Positions 52,460 to 63,116 of a stretch of 64,000 nucleotides of DNA are shown here, piece by piece. The first letter of the stretch is position 1. Every line of letters begins with the position of its first letter. This DNA is from Agelaius tricolor (lineage: Eukaryota; Chordata; Aves; Passeriformes; Icteridae). The stretch covers positions 83,554,881 to 83,618,880 of the forward strand of contig JALJCS010000001.1 in the NCBI GenBank assembly GCA_023055355.1, written 5' to 3'. The notes below the pieces were generated by a model that was not told where the DNA came from, searched no databases, and saw only the letters and a list, made by a program, of their open reading frames with translations. A program made the position numbers and the translations under genes.

Positions 52460-53100
52460 TCTGTAAGGACTTTAGCAGTGTACACCACAATATCCCTCTT
52501 TCTAAATTGGAGCGAGAGATGGATGGGCTGTCCAGTGGATAAGGAATTTGTTGTATGGTCACATGCAGAGGGCAGCTCAATGTCTACATGCGACATCAGT
52601 GACAAGAGATGTCCCTCAGGGGTCTGCATTGAGACCAAAACTGTTTCATAAGTGGCACAGATGAAGGGATCGAGGGCACCCTCAGCATGCTTGAAGGTGA
52701 CACCAAGCTGAGTGATGGGCTGGAGCACCTGAAGAATGGGATGCCATCCACAGGGTCCTGGACAAGCTTGAGAAGCGGCCCATGGGAATCTCATAATGTT
52801 CAGTAAGGTCAAGTGCAAGGTGCTGCACCTGGGTCAGGGCAGTCCTGGTTATCAGTCCAGGCTGGGGGATGAACAGATCCACAGCAGCTCTGCCAAGAAG
52901 GACTTGGGAGTGCTCGTGGATGCAAAGCTGGATGTGAGCTGGCAATGTGCACTTGCAGACCCATATCCTGGGCTGCTTAAAAAGCAGCATGGCTGGCAGG
53001 TTCAGGGAGGTGACCCATCTCTTCTGCTTCATTGTGGTGAGACCCCAGTTGGAGTTCTGCTTTCAGTCTGGGGTCCTCAGCCCAGAACTGAGATATGGGA
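52460..53100 (+). pseudogene. CR1 LINE fragment: decayed C-terminal half of reverse transcriptase ORF
   Basis: The sequence matches the CR1 ORF2 region running through and beyond the reverse-transcriptase catalytic motif. Landmarks are CAGTGGATAAGGAATTTGTT, GATGTCCCTCAGGGGTCTG (the PQG-type block), CACCCTCAGC, GTGCAAGGTGCTGCACCTGG (protein block KCKVLHLG), AAGGACTTGGGAGTGCTCGT (KDLGVLVD), CAATGTGCACTTGC and GTGAGACCCCAGTTGGAGTT. The catalytic F/Y-A-D-D position (52690-52701) now reads LEGD, and frameshifts split the region into several frames, including the plus frame at 52796-53125. It is a dead piece, truncated at both ends, lacking the 3' UTR and tail. The 5' limit is approximate. It is in sense orientation. 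Confidence 0.9.
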
Positions 53101-56100
53101 GATGCCTCTATTATTGAGTGCTTAATATCCTATTTCTGCTCAAAATAATGGCACAGGTTAATTAATCCATGGTTGAAAATGCTTGATCTAAGTTTTCTGA
53201 CTGTGCTCTGTGAAAGTATAAGATTACTTAAGGACTCAAATACATCTGGAAAACGCTTTTAAAAGTTGTGCACTGTCTCTCCACAGCTAATTTTTTTGTT
53301 CTCAATACTTAAATTCTTGTCCTGGTAATGTCCTTCCAAGAGGCATCATACCAAAAGGTGCTATTTATATATCCAGATTATTTGGCTGTGAAAGTCACAG
53401 CTAAAAGCTACAATTGTAAGGACGCAAAAGCTTGACAGTGCGAACTGCAAGCAAAGTAAGGCTCAAACCCAAGCACCCACTTTGGCATATGCAGAGCAGC
53501 ATGCCCTTATTTAGCTTTGAGTACCAAGCATCACTTTGGGTGCTGCATCCTGGGTCAGGTAGTCTTGAGAAGGGAGGGTGCATCTTGCATGAGAGCACAT
53601 GAGAACTGGAAGGACAGAAACATCCCATGTGGGGAAGGAGAATTTATTCAGAGATGTTCACAGAGTGGGATCCTGATGGAAAACTAGCTTTCACATCAGT
53701 TAAAATAACCTATCAATAATAGAAATTAACCTGCTCTTTCTACTGCCATCTGAACATACTAACATCTCTTGAGCCACTGCTTTTTTCCACAGAAATGCTA
53801 CTCTCTTGTTTCACCACCAAATTTTATTTTTTTAAAAGGGCTAAATTTCTCTGGCAAACTTCTTTAAACATAAATTCAATTTCTGTTCTAATTCCTTAAG
53901 ATTCCTTAAGACCCATTCTTTAATGAGCACACAGACCTTTTCAGGGTATATGACTTGGGAATTCTTAAAACATCATCATAACATTGAGTTACATCGCCAA
54001 TAAGGTTTCTGTAAAAACAAAATGCATTATACTCCTGGTCTGGATTGAATGTGACACTAATTGCAGACACTATTGCTTCTGGCTCATTGCCTCAGGGTGC
54101 TGTTGTTTTAAAAAGTGATCTCAAAAGACAGTAGTGTCTTCAGATTGGGGAAACTGGGATTTGAATTCCTGGTAGAAGACTGACTATCCTTTGGAATTCT
54201 TATTCTAAAGAGGAATAGAAGATGTCTCAAAGTAATCCTAAAAGGAGACTACAATTAATAGTGGCTCAACAACCTCAAAAGAAGTTTAAAAAAATAGTTC
54301 CAAAAATGTCAGAAATTCTCAGTTATCACAAAAAAGTAAAACTGTCAATGATATATTTGTTGTAGAAACCTGAAATGAGACTTTAGCAAACTAACAATTT
54401 TATATTAAAATTTTATATTTATATTAAAAGTAACCCTCTATCATCTTTTCTAACTTTTTAATAATCCTTTTGACTTATACTGAGATTTCCAGTCAAGGCT
54501 AGCCAACTCTACAGATATCACTCATTATTTGTATTACTGTGTATATGACTGTGTACATCCATGTATTTATGTACATGAACATATATAAACATTTATATAG
54601 ATATATGTATAGTCATATGCATTTGTGTAAAAACTCACACACAAAGGGTATCCAAACACTCTGGGCCTATAGGCCACAGTTAACCCTTAGAGTTATCAGC
54701 CACCTGTATTTTATATTTTTAACAAAAACAATCATGAATATTACTGCTTAATAAAGAATCATGGACACATTGTAGCCTGCTAATCCCTGCCCTCACAAAA
54801 CAAGTACTACAGTCTGTGTTTTAAAGCATTGCAATATGACTGAGTGGGAATTAGGAATTGATTTATAATTACGAGGCAATTCAGAAAGTTGGTGCCATTT
54901 AGCGACTTGACTAAATTTAGGACATATGTATTGTTTTCTGTACAAAACTCTGGACAAATCACTTCCTTGTCTTTCATCTGATAGTGATTTTGATCCCTTT
55001 CACAAAGTGGTTTGAAATCTACTAAACACTGAATAAGCATTATTTAGAGATAAATTGGTACCCAGATGTTTTGGAAGACAGAGAGACTATATTGCATAAT
55101 AGACACAATAACCATGTCTCCTTTTTCCACCTCCAAGTCTTCCTATTTAAACTTGTCTGTGGTTTCCCCTCAAAAGCTCAGAAAAAAGAGATTCTAAATT
55201 CTCCAGATCAAGTTTCATGAGCTGCACACATTTAAAATGAAGCAAATTAAGTATGTTCTAAAAAGGGGTTTTAGCACCAGCATTCAAGATGAATTGCTAA
55301 ACTTCCCTCTGTAATGTTGACTGTAGATCAATAAGGGTTCTTGAGCACTAGAAATGCATAAATAACTTGGCAGAATAAGCCTCATGTAATTATGAAAAAA
55401 ATCCCATATTTTTAATCAAAATTTGGTGTGATAAAATATTTTGAAATAGAGATATTTTTAAAAATTCATTGAAAAGCCGTTGTAAAATTGTGGCATTTGT
55501 CAATAGCATGTCTTCCTCCTTCTCCCAGGCCAGAAGTAGTCTAGAGATTATGATATTTAGTTCTTAAAAGTTTATCCAAGCACATTTTCACAACAATTTA
55601 TTGCAGTACCTTTCAACTAAACACAATGGACATAAATATTTCAAGCACCTTAGTATAAATATGTGGGGTTTGGACAGTAATTGTTGTCTGTTGTGGACAT
55701 TGTTATTTTCACTCTTCCAGGAAATTATAGATACTCACCTTCAAAAAATTAAAAGTTCCATAAATGGACAGTAATTCTATTGTCAAACTGAATAGCCATG
55801 TTACTATTAGAAAAAAAAAAAGTAATTCTAATTTTGCTCTGTGACATAATATTTCTTCTCAATACATCCAGAAATAAATCTAAAATTTCAAACAATAAAT
55901 GGTAAATTGAATTTCATAAGTAGAAACCATAACAAATCCATCTAATAACAATTGTTCAGCAATAAAAACTAATGGAAAAAAATTTAAAAATGCAAAAGGC
56001 AATATGGCTGGCAGTCACTGAGATCTGAGATCTGCATTTTCATGCTCCTCTTGACAAATTCGGCCCTAAACAAAAGTATACAAAAATCAGGACAAAAGAA

Positions 56101-58350
56101 AAAAGCACAAAGAGAAAGGATACCTAATATAAAATAGCTGTACTGACTGAGAGCAAAGGTCCACCTGACCAGTTTTTCCCTAAAGGAAGCTTAGGGATCC
56201 ACCGTAAGAGAGCAAATATAATTCTACTAGCATTTTCCCACTTTCTGAGAATAGCTCACATAGGGATGCTAAGACTGTATGCACAGTTCTTCATTTAACA
56301 GCCTTCATCCAAATGGGTATGATTTCCCTTTGGTATTTTTGGCATGCAACAGACAATAAGCTATAAAAATAAGTTCCACAGCATAGATATGCTCTCAGTG
56401 AAAAGGTATTATCTTCTGTTTACTCTACAGGCTTTGGCTGGTGTTTTTATTGTCTACTCCTAGTCCTTGTTATGAGAACTAGACAATAATTATTTCATGA
56501 GCTGTATGGAGCAGGTGAACAAGAACTTAAAGACCTTCACTGTGTCTCTCCTTAGGAATCTCTTTTTAAAGACATGGAGTCCAAGGCTGTTTAGCTGAGC
56601 TTAGGCTGCATTCCTGAACAGTTGAAATGCATGGGATCAACACCAGCATGTTCTGGGAAATGTTACATGGCTTCCTCAGCTATGTGCTACTTGTCTTTTC
56701 CTGCTTGGGATCCTAAAGCAATAATGAAAAAGTACACCATCTTCCACTGTTGTTTAAGAAAGCCTTTGAGAGTCACTTTGATACAAAAGAAATTGAAGTT
56801 TTGTGCCTCTTCTCTATTGTGACCTCATTTTCTCTGCACCTTTGGCAATATATGAAGTTGCAATAATAATAAATATGCTCTCCTCAAAAGTCTTCCAAAA
56901 GCCTGCTTTTTCAGCCTGATCTCAGTATTCAACTGCTTCCAGCTGACACCTAAATGGTCTTTTTTCTAAAGATAACTTTTAAGTATTGCTTTTCCTTTCA
57001 CCATGCCAATTCTTCAATACCTGGAATGTAAAGTTCCACGGACATAGTAAAATCAGTACTTTCTGAAAACTGCTTGTGACATGAGAAAAACCAGCATCAG
57101 TGTGTTCTTATTTTTCTTCTAAAATATCTCATTAATGTTGCAGTCCATCCACTTGAGTTTTTCTAAACAATTTCATTAACTTTTACAAGCTAATTTTATT
57201 CTAAAGCCTTCAAAATCAAAGTAAAAGAAAACATATAAATTGGAGATGGAGTGATTTGTGTCTGGAATTCTCTTCTACTGGTGTTGTCCTTAGTGATCCT
57301 GCATTTTCCACTGACAAACAAAAAGAGGATAGGAGAAAATTATTAATCTTTTTCTTTCTTTTCTTTTTTTTCTTTTATTTTTAAGAAATGCTGAAATAAG
57401 TCTTTTTCTCTAATATAAATTTACAGCATGTCTGCTCCTGAGCTGCATATACCTCTATTTGTGTAGTTATACATTTTGAATCATAAATTAACCTGTTTGT
57501 GTAGAGGTTGCTGCCTGGTGCTATTTGAATTTGGCCCTCCAGAGGCACATTATTAAAAGTTTAGGTGAAGACACATTAACATTGATTTTCATTCAGTTTT
57601 GCTGAGCCATACACCAGTAATTAACATCCATTCATCAACTCTGGCACCTATCACAGTACGATGATAGTGCAGAAGCAAAATTTAAAAAAAAAAATCATTT
57701 TAGTATTTTAAAGTCAGCATGAAAGGTATATTCTTGGTCTCTCTTTTTACCATAAGAATATAGGATTTCTGTTTCTTTTTAATAAATTATCAAATATCTC
57801 AAAGCCAGATAAGGCCTTAAAAATATTACAGATCCTCATAGATTCCATGTAATTAACATTCAGTCATGCCTGTGAAAAAAAAAAAGAGCTTTAAAAGAGT
57901 ATTTATAATATTGGAGAAAAGCATGTAGATATATATAATATGCAAGAATGGGTTCTTGCATATTTTAGCATTATGTTTGCCATCTTTTAGGTACTGGCCC
58001 TGTGGCATTTCAGCCTGACCTTCTTGGAACTTTCCAAGAATTTTATTCCCCCAGAGACTTCATAAGCGCATCTTCCATCTTCCCTGGGGAAGTGAAAAGA
58101 AGCTATGTGGTTATTTGCTAAATTGCCCAATGTCTGAGGGACACAGATATAAAGTGAAGAGAGAAAACACTATTTCTCACATTTTCTTTTTCTTTTTCCT
58201 ATGTATTTAAATACATATGTATGTATATAAATATGTATATAAATTTCCTATGTATTTAAGTACATAGGGAAAATAAAATTTTATAAATGTTTCCTATTCA
58301 TGTGTTAATTATTGACAAATTAAATGTAAACATAATAAATTTATGAAGTT
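53101..58350. other. Unique AT-rich non-coding stretch
   Basis: No gene or transposon is recognised. AT-rich simple sequence occurs near 54.54-54.63 kb (TATA/CATA-rich), a poly(A) run near 55810, and a TTTC/T-rich tract at about 57350-57385. A 12-bp-arm hairpin lies at 57937-57964 and a repeated palindrome near 58.2 kb. The frames are short and have no recognisable domain. Confidence 0.55.
57937..57964. repeat. Perfect 12-bp-arm hairpin, 4-nt loop
   Basis: AATATGCAAGAA (57937-57948), loop TGGG, then TTCTTGCATATT (57953-57964). The stem is perfect but too short for a typical microRNA precursor and is flanked by TATA-rich DNA. Confidence 0.9.
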
Positions 58351-58405
58351 TAACTGCACTCAATGATCTTAGAGGTCTTTTCCAACCTCAAGAAGTCTAT
58401 GATTT
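58351..58405 (+). mobile_element. CR1 LINE extreme 3' tail, about 55 bp
   Basis: The tail reads ACTCAATGATCTTAGAGGTC then TTTTCCAACCTCAAGAAGTC and TATGATTTTAG. This is the last segment of a CR1 of the 40.9-kb type. It is an extreme 5'-truncated insertion, or what survives of a longer decayed one. Confidence 0.8.
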
Positions 58406-59421
58406 TAGGTGGCAGAGATACTTCAGCTTGTGAGTGGAAAATACTTTCTCATTCTTCCCTAAGTTTGTTCCTTAACTGAAGGGAAGACACCAAAAAAAGT
58501 GTATCTAGTTGTCACAAATACTATATCTAAGAGCCAAATAAATGGAGAAAAAGCTCAGGGTAACTGAAGTATTTTCCATCCATTTCATTCTTCAAACTTT
58601 AGACTCTAAAATAGTGATAGATTAACTTCCAGACATGATATGTCACTTTAAAATAGAAAATGCATTTTCTAAAGCATAAGAAAATGAAATTTTTAAACAA
58701 ATGTTCACAAAAAAAAAAAATCCAGCTTATCTGATATAGTAAGAAAATCTAAAAACAATGCTGCAGATAGAGTGAAACCAGAGTTTTATATTCACAGGGT
58801 TCAGGGATCCTTAGGTGAAGTGTCTCCTTTGGATGCTATTTTTTAACTAAGGGATCAATAAAAAACTAGAAACACGCTAAACAAGTTGCTGAACTGGAGA
58901 GAGGTATCCGGGAACCAGGATCAAGAGAAAATGCCTAAAATAATGGTTCATATATCTGTAATGTGCATGTGAAACGTAATTGATGGCAGCTGGATGCAAT
59001 CAGCATCATGCAACTTTGAACAATGGGTTCCTATGGACAGAAGTTTTAGGGGACTCACAGCCCTAGGACAAAATAAATATGTTTTGATTTGAAAGTAACT
59101 ACCTAAAATATTAGGAATCATGAGAATGAGTGTATGCATTTTGACTGCATGTAAAATTTGACTTGCTGCCCTCAGGTTTGGTGTAGGCCCTTGGTCAGAT
59201 TTATCAAGTGAGTTTTTTATCCATCTGCCTTTATAAATAAATAAACAAATAAAAAAAATAAACATACACATATATGTATGTTAATCCACTATTACTTTAT
59301 TAAACATTCCATGAGAACACAAACCAACCAAACACTGGCTGCACAAAACCAATGCAATGCAAACAGCAACATAATAACATGTGAAACCATTGATTTTTAA
59401 TGATTGTCAAATTGATGCTAG
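58406..59421. other. Unique AT-rich non-coding stretch
   Basis: Nothing is recognised apart from an AAATAAAC-type simple tract at about 59230-59265. The minus-strand frame at 58948-59271 has no domain and includes the translation of that tract. Confidence 0.55.
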
Positions 59422-60140
59422 CTAACCTGGAGAGCATACAAGAAATTGCAATCAAGGATAGACATGAGAGAGAAACATTACTCACTTAGAGGAAATATGG
59501 AAGGCCAAACCGCAGCTGAAGTTGAAATCGCCTAGTGACACAAGGAGTAACAAGAAGAAATTCTGTCAGTTTGCTCACAGAAAAAGGTTCAGAGCAAAAA
59601 GTTCAGAGGAAATGTGGCACTGTTGACAAAAGGGAGGAGACAGCTCAGTGATGGATGACACAGATAACACTGAAGTACTTGATGTTTTCCCCACCTCCCT
59701 ACTTCAGTCCCTATAGGAAAAGCCTGAAACCAGATCACTGCATCAAGCCAGTCAAGCTTGGGAAGGAGCAGAGCAGTCAAGAGTGGAATTGTTTCAGGCT
59801 AGGGGCTACTTGAAGGATCCTGATGTACTAAAATCCCTGGACCTGGACGAGATTCATCTGAAACTGCTGAAGCACACAGCTGAGGTGACTGTAAAGCTGC
59901 TACTTACCTGTGGCCAAAAAAATTGAGGCAATCTGGAAAAGTCCCTTACAAATTACAAAAAGAAAAAGAAAATATTATGCCAAACATTATAAATGGTAGG
60001 AGAGACCATCTGGGAGTTACAGACTATTCAGATTCATCTCAGTCCCTAAAAACAGATTTTTAGAGGTTTTTTCTAAATAGTTGTGTAGCTCAGATAGAGG
60101 TGTAGCTGTAGCTCAGACAGAGGTGGTTTTTCTTTTCAGA
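59422..60140 (+). pseudogene. CR1 LINE ORF2, upstream part (before reverse transcriptase motifs), interrupted by an LTR
   Basis: CR1 landmarks in order are GGAGAGCATACAAGAAATTG, ATATGGAAGGCCAAACCGCA, the AGTAACAAGAAGAAATTCTG block, GACACAGATAACACTGAAGT, the CTGGACGAGATTCATCTGAA block (corresponding to the G-PDGIHPRVL-type segment before the reverse transcriptase) and CTGGGAGTTACAGACTATTC with CATCTCAGTCCCTAAAA (corresponding to the NYRPVSL region). It is diverged, with stops and frameshifts. The element continues after the LTR at 60682. The last 80 bases before the LTR are hard to align and include a small tandem duplication of GTAGCTCAGA. Confidence 0.82.
60075..60125. repeat. Short tandem duplication GTAGCTCAGAYAGAGGTG
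   Basis: GTAGCTCAGATAGAGGTG is followed by GTAGCTGTAGCTCAGACAGA. This is an imperfect duplication of about 18-23 bp beside the LTR insertion point. Confidence 0.8.
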
Positions 60141-60681
60141 GGACCTGGTTTGGGGCTGTATTTTGGATTTGTGACCAAAATAGTGTTGATAATACAGGGA
60201 TGTTTTTGTTAGGGCTTGAGCAGTGCTTACACAGCATCAAGGTATTTTCTGTGACTCTCCCTACCCCACCAGTGAGGAGGCTGGGGGTAGACAAGAAATT
60301 GAGAGGAGACACGGCCAGGACATCTGATCCTAAATGACCAAATAGTTATCCCACACCATATGGTGTCATGTTCAGCATATAAAGATGGGGGAGCATATAA
60401 AGATGAGGGGCCCCCAGCTCAGGGACTGACTAGACTTTGGTCAGTTGGTGGTGAAAACTGTTTTCACTTGCATGACTTGTCTTTCTTGGGTTCTATTTTC
60501 TCTCTGTTATTTTTTTCATTTTCCTTACAATATTGTTGTTGTTTTTAAACTTTCTTCATCTCAACCCACAGGTTTTCTCGTTTTTTTACTCTTCTTATTC
60601 TCTTCCCCATCCTGCACTGGGCAGAGTGAGTGAACGACTGCATGGTGCTTCATTGCTGTCTTGGGTTAAACATAAAGGACA
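60141..60681 (+). mobile_element. Solo LTR, family A, nested inside CR1
   Basis: It is homologous to the LTRs at 3294 and 35109 but in the opposite orientation, so on this strand it reads U3-R-U5. Landmarks are CCTGGTTTGG, TATTTTGGATTTG, GTGTTGATAATACAGGGATG, GACACGGCCAGGACATCTGA, the promoter region with CATATAAAG, then CTTCATCTCAACCCACAGG and an end at GGGTTAAACATAAAGGACA. About 40 bp near the start is deleted relative to the family pattern. The TATA-bearing 18-bp segment is duplicated. The ATTAAA signal has become TTTAAA. CR1 coding sequence stops before it and resumes within a few bases after it. No clear target-site duplication is seen. Confidence 0.82.
60374..60409 (+). promoter_or_regulatory. 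Duplicated TATA-box segment of the LTR promoter
   Basis: AGCATATAAAGATGGGGG (60374-60391) is immediately followed by AGCATATAAAGATGAGGG (60392-60409), one base different. Each copy has a CATATAAAG TATA-like box. The other LTR copies have a single box here. Whether either box works is unknown. Confidence 0.75.
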
Positions 60682-61876
60682 AGTAAGTAGCAAAGGTTTA
60701 CTAAGGACTGATAATGCTTATTATCTCAATTATCTTCAGGGATAAAGTAACTACCAATATGAGTGAAGGGGTAATAGTGGATGTAACACACCTTAACTTT
60801 GCTGAAGCTTTGGAAATCTCTCAGAGCACTCTAACCTGTAAGTTACAGGTTGTATGAATGCACTTTTAGGTAGGCTTAATATTGGCTCGACTTTGGTGCT
60901 CACAGGGTAGGAATCAGGCATGTAATGTCCAGTTAATCTGGTAATGAGCACAAGACCTAGGTGGGGTGACAATGGCTCCACAACTGTTTGGTGTCTTTGT
61001 CAACAACCTCAGCCATGAGAAAATAATTCTCAGTAAACCTATAGAAGATATTAAATTTGGTTTACACAATCAGTATTAAAGCTTCAATTGATCTTAAGAT
61101 GCTGGAGAACTAGGCCAAAAGGATGTCCATGCAGCTCACGCATGAGTAGTTCAATGTCGTTTCCAGAGCAGAATAATTCAGTACAGCTATGAGATAGATG
61201 ACCAAGTGGCCATGCAGGTGTAGTAAATCCCGGGCTGGAATCCCTGGAATCTAAGGTCCCCGTGTGTTCTCATCACATAGGAGGTAAACTACATACTGGG
61301 TTAAGTAAGGAGAATTTTCTCTACTAGAAAGGATCAAAGGAACTTATTATTCACTTCTACTGCATGCTGCCACATCTCAGCTATTGCATCCAGCTTTTGG
61401 TCCCCCTATTCAGGGCTGACGTGGAGGAACTGGAAAGGGTCTATCAGAAAGGACATCTATGAAGAAAGGCTGAAAGAGCTGGGGGTGTTCTTAAATATGG
61501 AGAAGAGAAGTGGAGACCTTTGGGGAGATCTCATTGGGCCTCCCAGTACCTTAAGAGGGCTTATAAGAAAGAAAGGAGAGGGAGGACTTTTCATATAAGA
61601 AGATAGCGACAGGACGAGGGGAATGGCTTTAGAATGAAAGACACCAGGTATAAATTAGATGTTACAAGAAATTCTTTACCCAGAGGGAGTTGAGGCACTG
61701 GAACAGGTTGCCCAGAGAACTCGTAGATGCCCAATTCCTGGCAGTGCTTGAGGCCAGGTCAGATGGGGCCCCAAGCAACCTGGTCTAGAGGATGGCATCC
61801 CTGCCTACTGCAGGGGGTTGGAACTAGATGATCTTTAAGGTCCTTTGCAACCCAAACCATTCTGTGATTTATTCTA
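60682..61876 (+). pseudogene. CR1 LINE, reverse transcriptase to 3' end, continuation after the nested LTR
   Basis: The CR1 order resumes with AAAGGTTTACTAAGGACTG (GFTKG-type block) and GATAAAGTAACTACC. It runs through the segment corresponding to VDVVYLDFSKAFD (GTGGATGTAACACACCTTAA) and the FNIFVNDL-type block (TTTGGTGTCTTTGTCAACAA). The catalytic position then reads PIED (61038-61049) and not FADD. Later come the GCATCCAGCTTTTGGTCC block, GAAAGGCTGAAAGAGCTGGG, the 3' UTR (CACTGGAACAGGTTGCCCAG, GGTTGGAACTAGATGATC) and a terminal CATTCTGTGATTTATTCTAT. Together with 59422-60140 this is the longest CR1 in the window, about 1.9 kb without the LTR. It is 5'-truncated and inactivated by many changes. 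A short deletion lies after GAAAGGGTC near 61440. Confidence 0.88.
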
Positions 61877-63051
61877 TACCTGGACTTGCTGACTGGCAAC
61901 AACCTCAAACTACAGGTTGGAAGGCTCAAGCAGGGCATTATGAATACATTTTTCAGCACTGGAATGCTGGAAAATGGTGGTTTAGCACAGCACTAAGATT
62001 ACACAGAGGAGTTATGGATTCTCTTCTCATGAAGGTTTTTAGGATATGATACTCCTGCTCTTAGTAGGACGTTGAATGAAATAATTTAAAGATCCTTCCA
62101 ATGATTCCCTTGTTCTAAATCTAATTTCCTGCTTTCTAATGCACTGGAGTTTTATACTGTTTCCATGTTCTTAAGCATGGAGAAAATGTACTTTGATTTA
62201 TATCTATGCAGATAGTGTTGTAGTCTGGGATGTTGGAGGTCTACATTTATTTTGAAGAAACAAGAAAAAGTGATGAAGTTAGAGCTGATTTGCTGTTCAT
62301 CTAAGTAAGATGGTGTGTATTGCTGTTAGAAAGACTCTGACATGAATTTGGGTAAGAAAATAGGTTTTTGTGTCTTTGCTTCCTCCAGTTCAGGGATCAG
62401 GATCACCTTGGCACAACTATGTAGTAACCAAAAGAGCTATGGATGTTCTTATCAGTTAGATCTCAGTAAGTAGAAACTGTCAAATAGTGGACTGCAGAGA
62501 AGTGTTCTATATTACCAGCCACTACAAGAACACTTTGAGTTATAAATATCCATAAGCTTTAATGGAGAAGAGAACTGTGCCTGTCAGCAGAAAAAAAATA
62601 CTATCAACCTGCGATGCCCTACACAAATAATGTCAAACTTGGGGCACGATGCAGATTAAGGTGCACTTTAAGCCATCTACTAAATGGAGTATTAGCTGGA
62701 AACTGGATTTCACCATCAATGAAACATAATTTAATATATCTGAAGGCCAGTATTGGTTCACCTATCTCAGCTGCAATTGCAGTGAAGAAGAAAAGTCCTT
62801 CTTACTGTAAGAAAGTACTCTCTTTTCTATTACTGATCTCAACAGTGAGTTTTGATCCTGATTGTGTTCGATGGCAGCATCATGAAAGGAAAATGTTTTT
62901 AGCCTTGAACACAAGCACACTCCTTGCTTCTCTGAGTATAATACCATTGTATCTCAGTGGAGGATGAGCAATGCTTTCCTAACTTGCTGCCTTAGAGTAG
63001 AAAAGGGTGTATTTAATTTGACATGAACATCTGATAGAAAATGTTAATCTG

Positions 63052-63077
63052 GGATTATCTACCCAGGTAGATAATCC
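63052..63077. repeat. Perfect inverted repeat, 12-bp arms, 2-nt centre
   Basis: GGATTATCTACC (63052-63063), CA, then GGTAGATAATCC (63066-63077). It is almost a pure palindrome and lies 15 bp before a TAATC microsatellite. Confidence 0.95.
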
Positions 63078-63092
63078 AGGTTTATGATATTA

Positions 63093-63116
63093 TAATCTAA
63101 TCTAATCTAATCTAAT
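63093..63116. repeat. (TAATC)n pentanucleotide microsatellite
   Basis: Four perfect TAATC units plus a partial fifth. It is not the vertebrate telomere motif. Confidence 0.9.

Noticed and set aside
52396..52818. A 140-codon minus-strand open frame
   Set aside because: It runs antisense through the CR1 reverse-transcriptase fragment, so its length is a by-product of the former coding strand.
63093..63116. TAATC repeat considered as an interstitial telomere
   Set aside because: The unit is a pentanucleotide and does not match TTAGGG.
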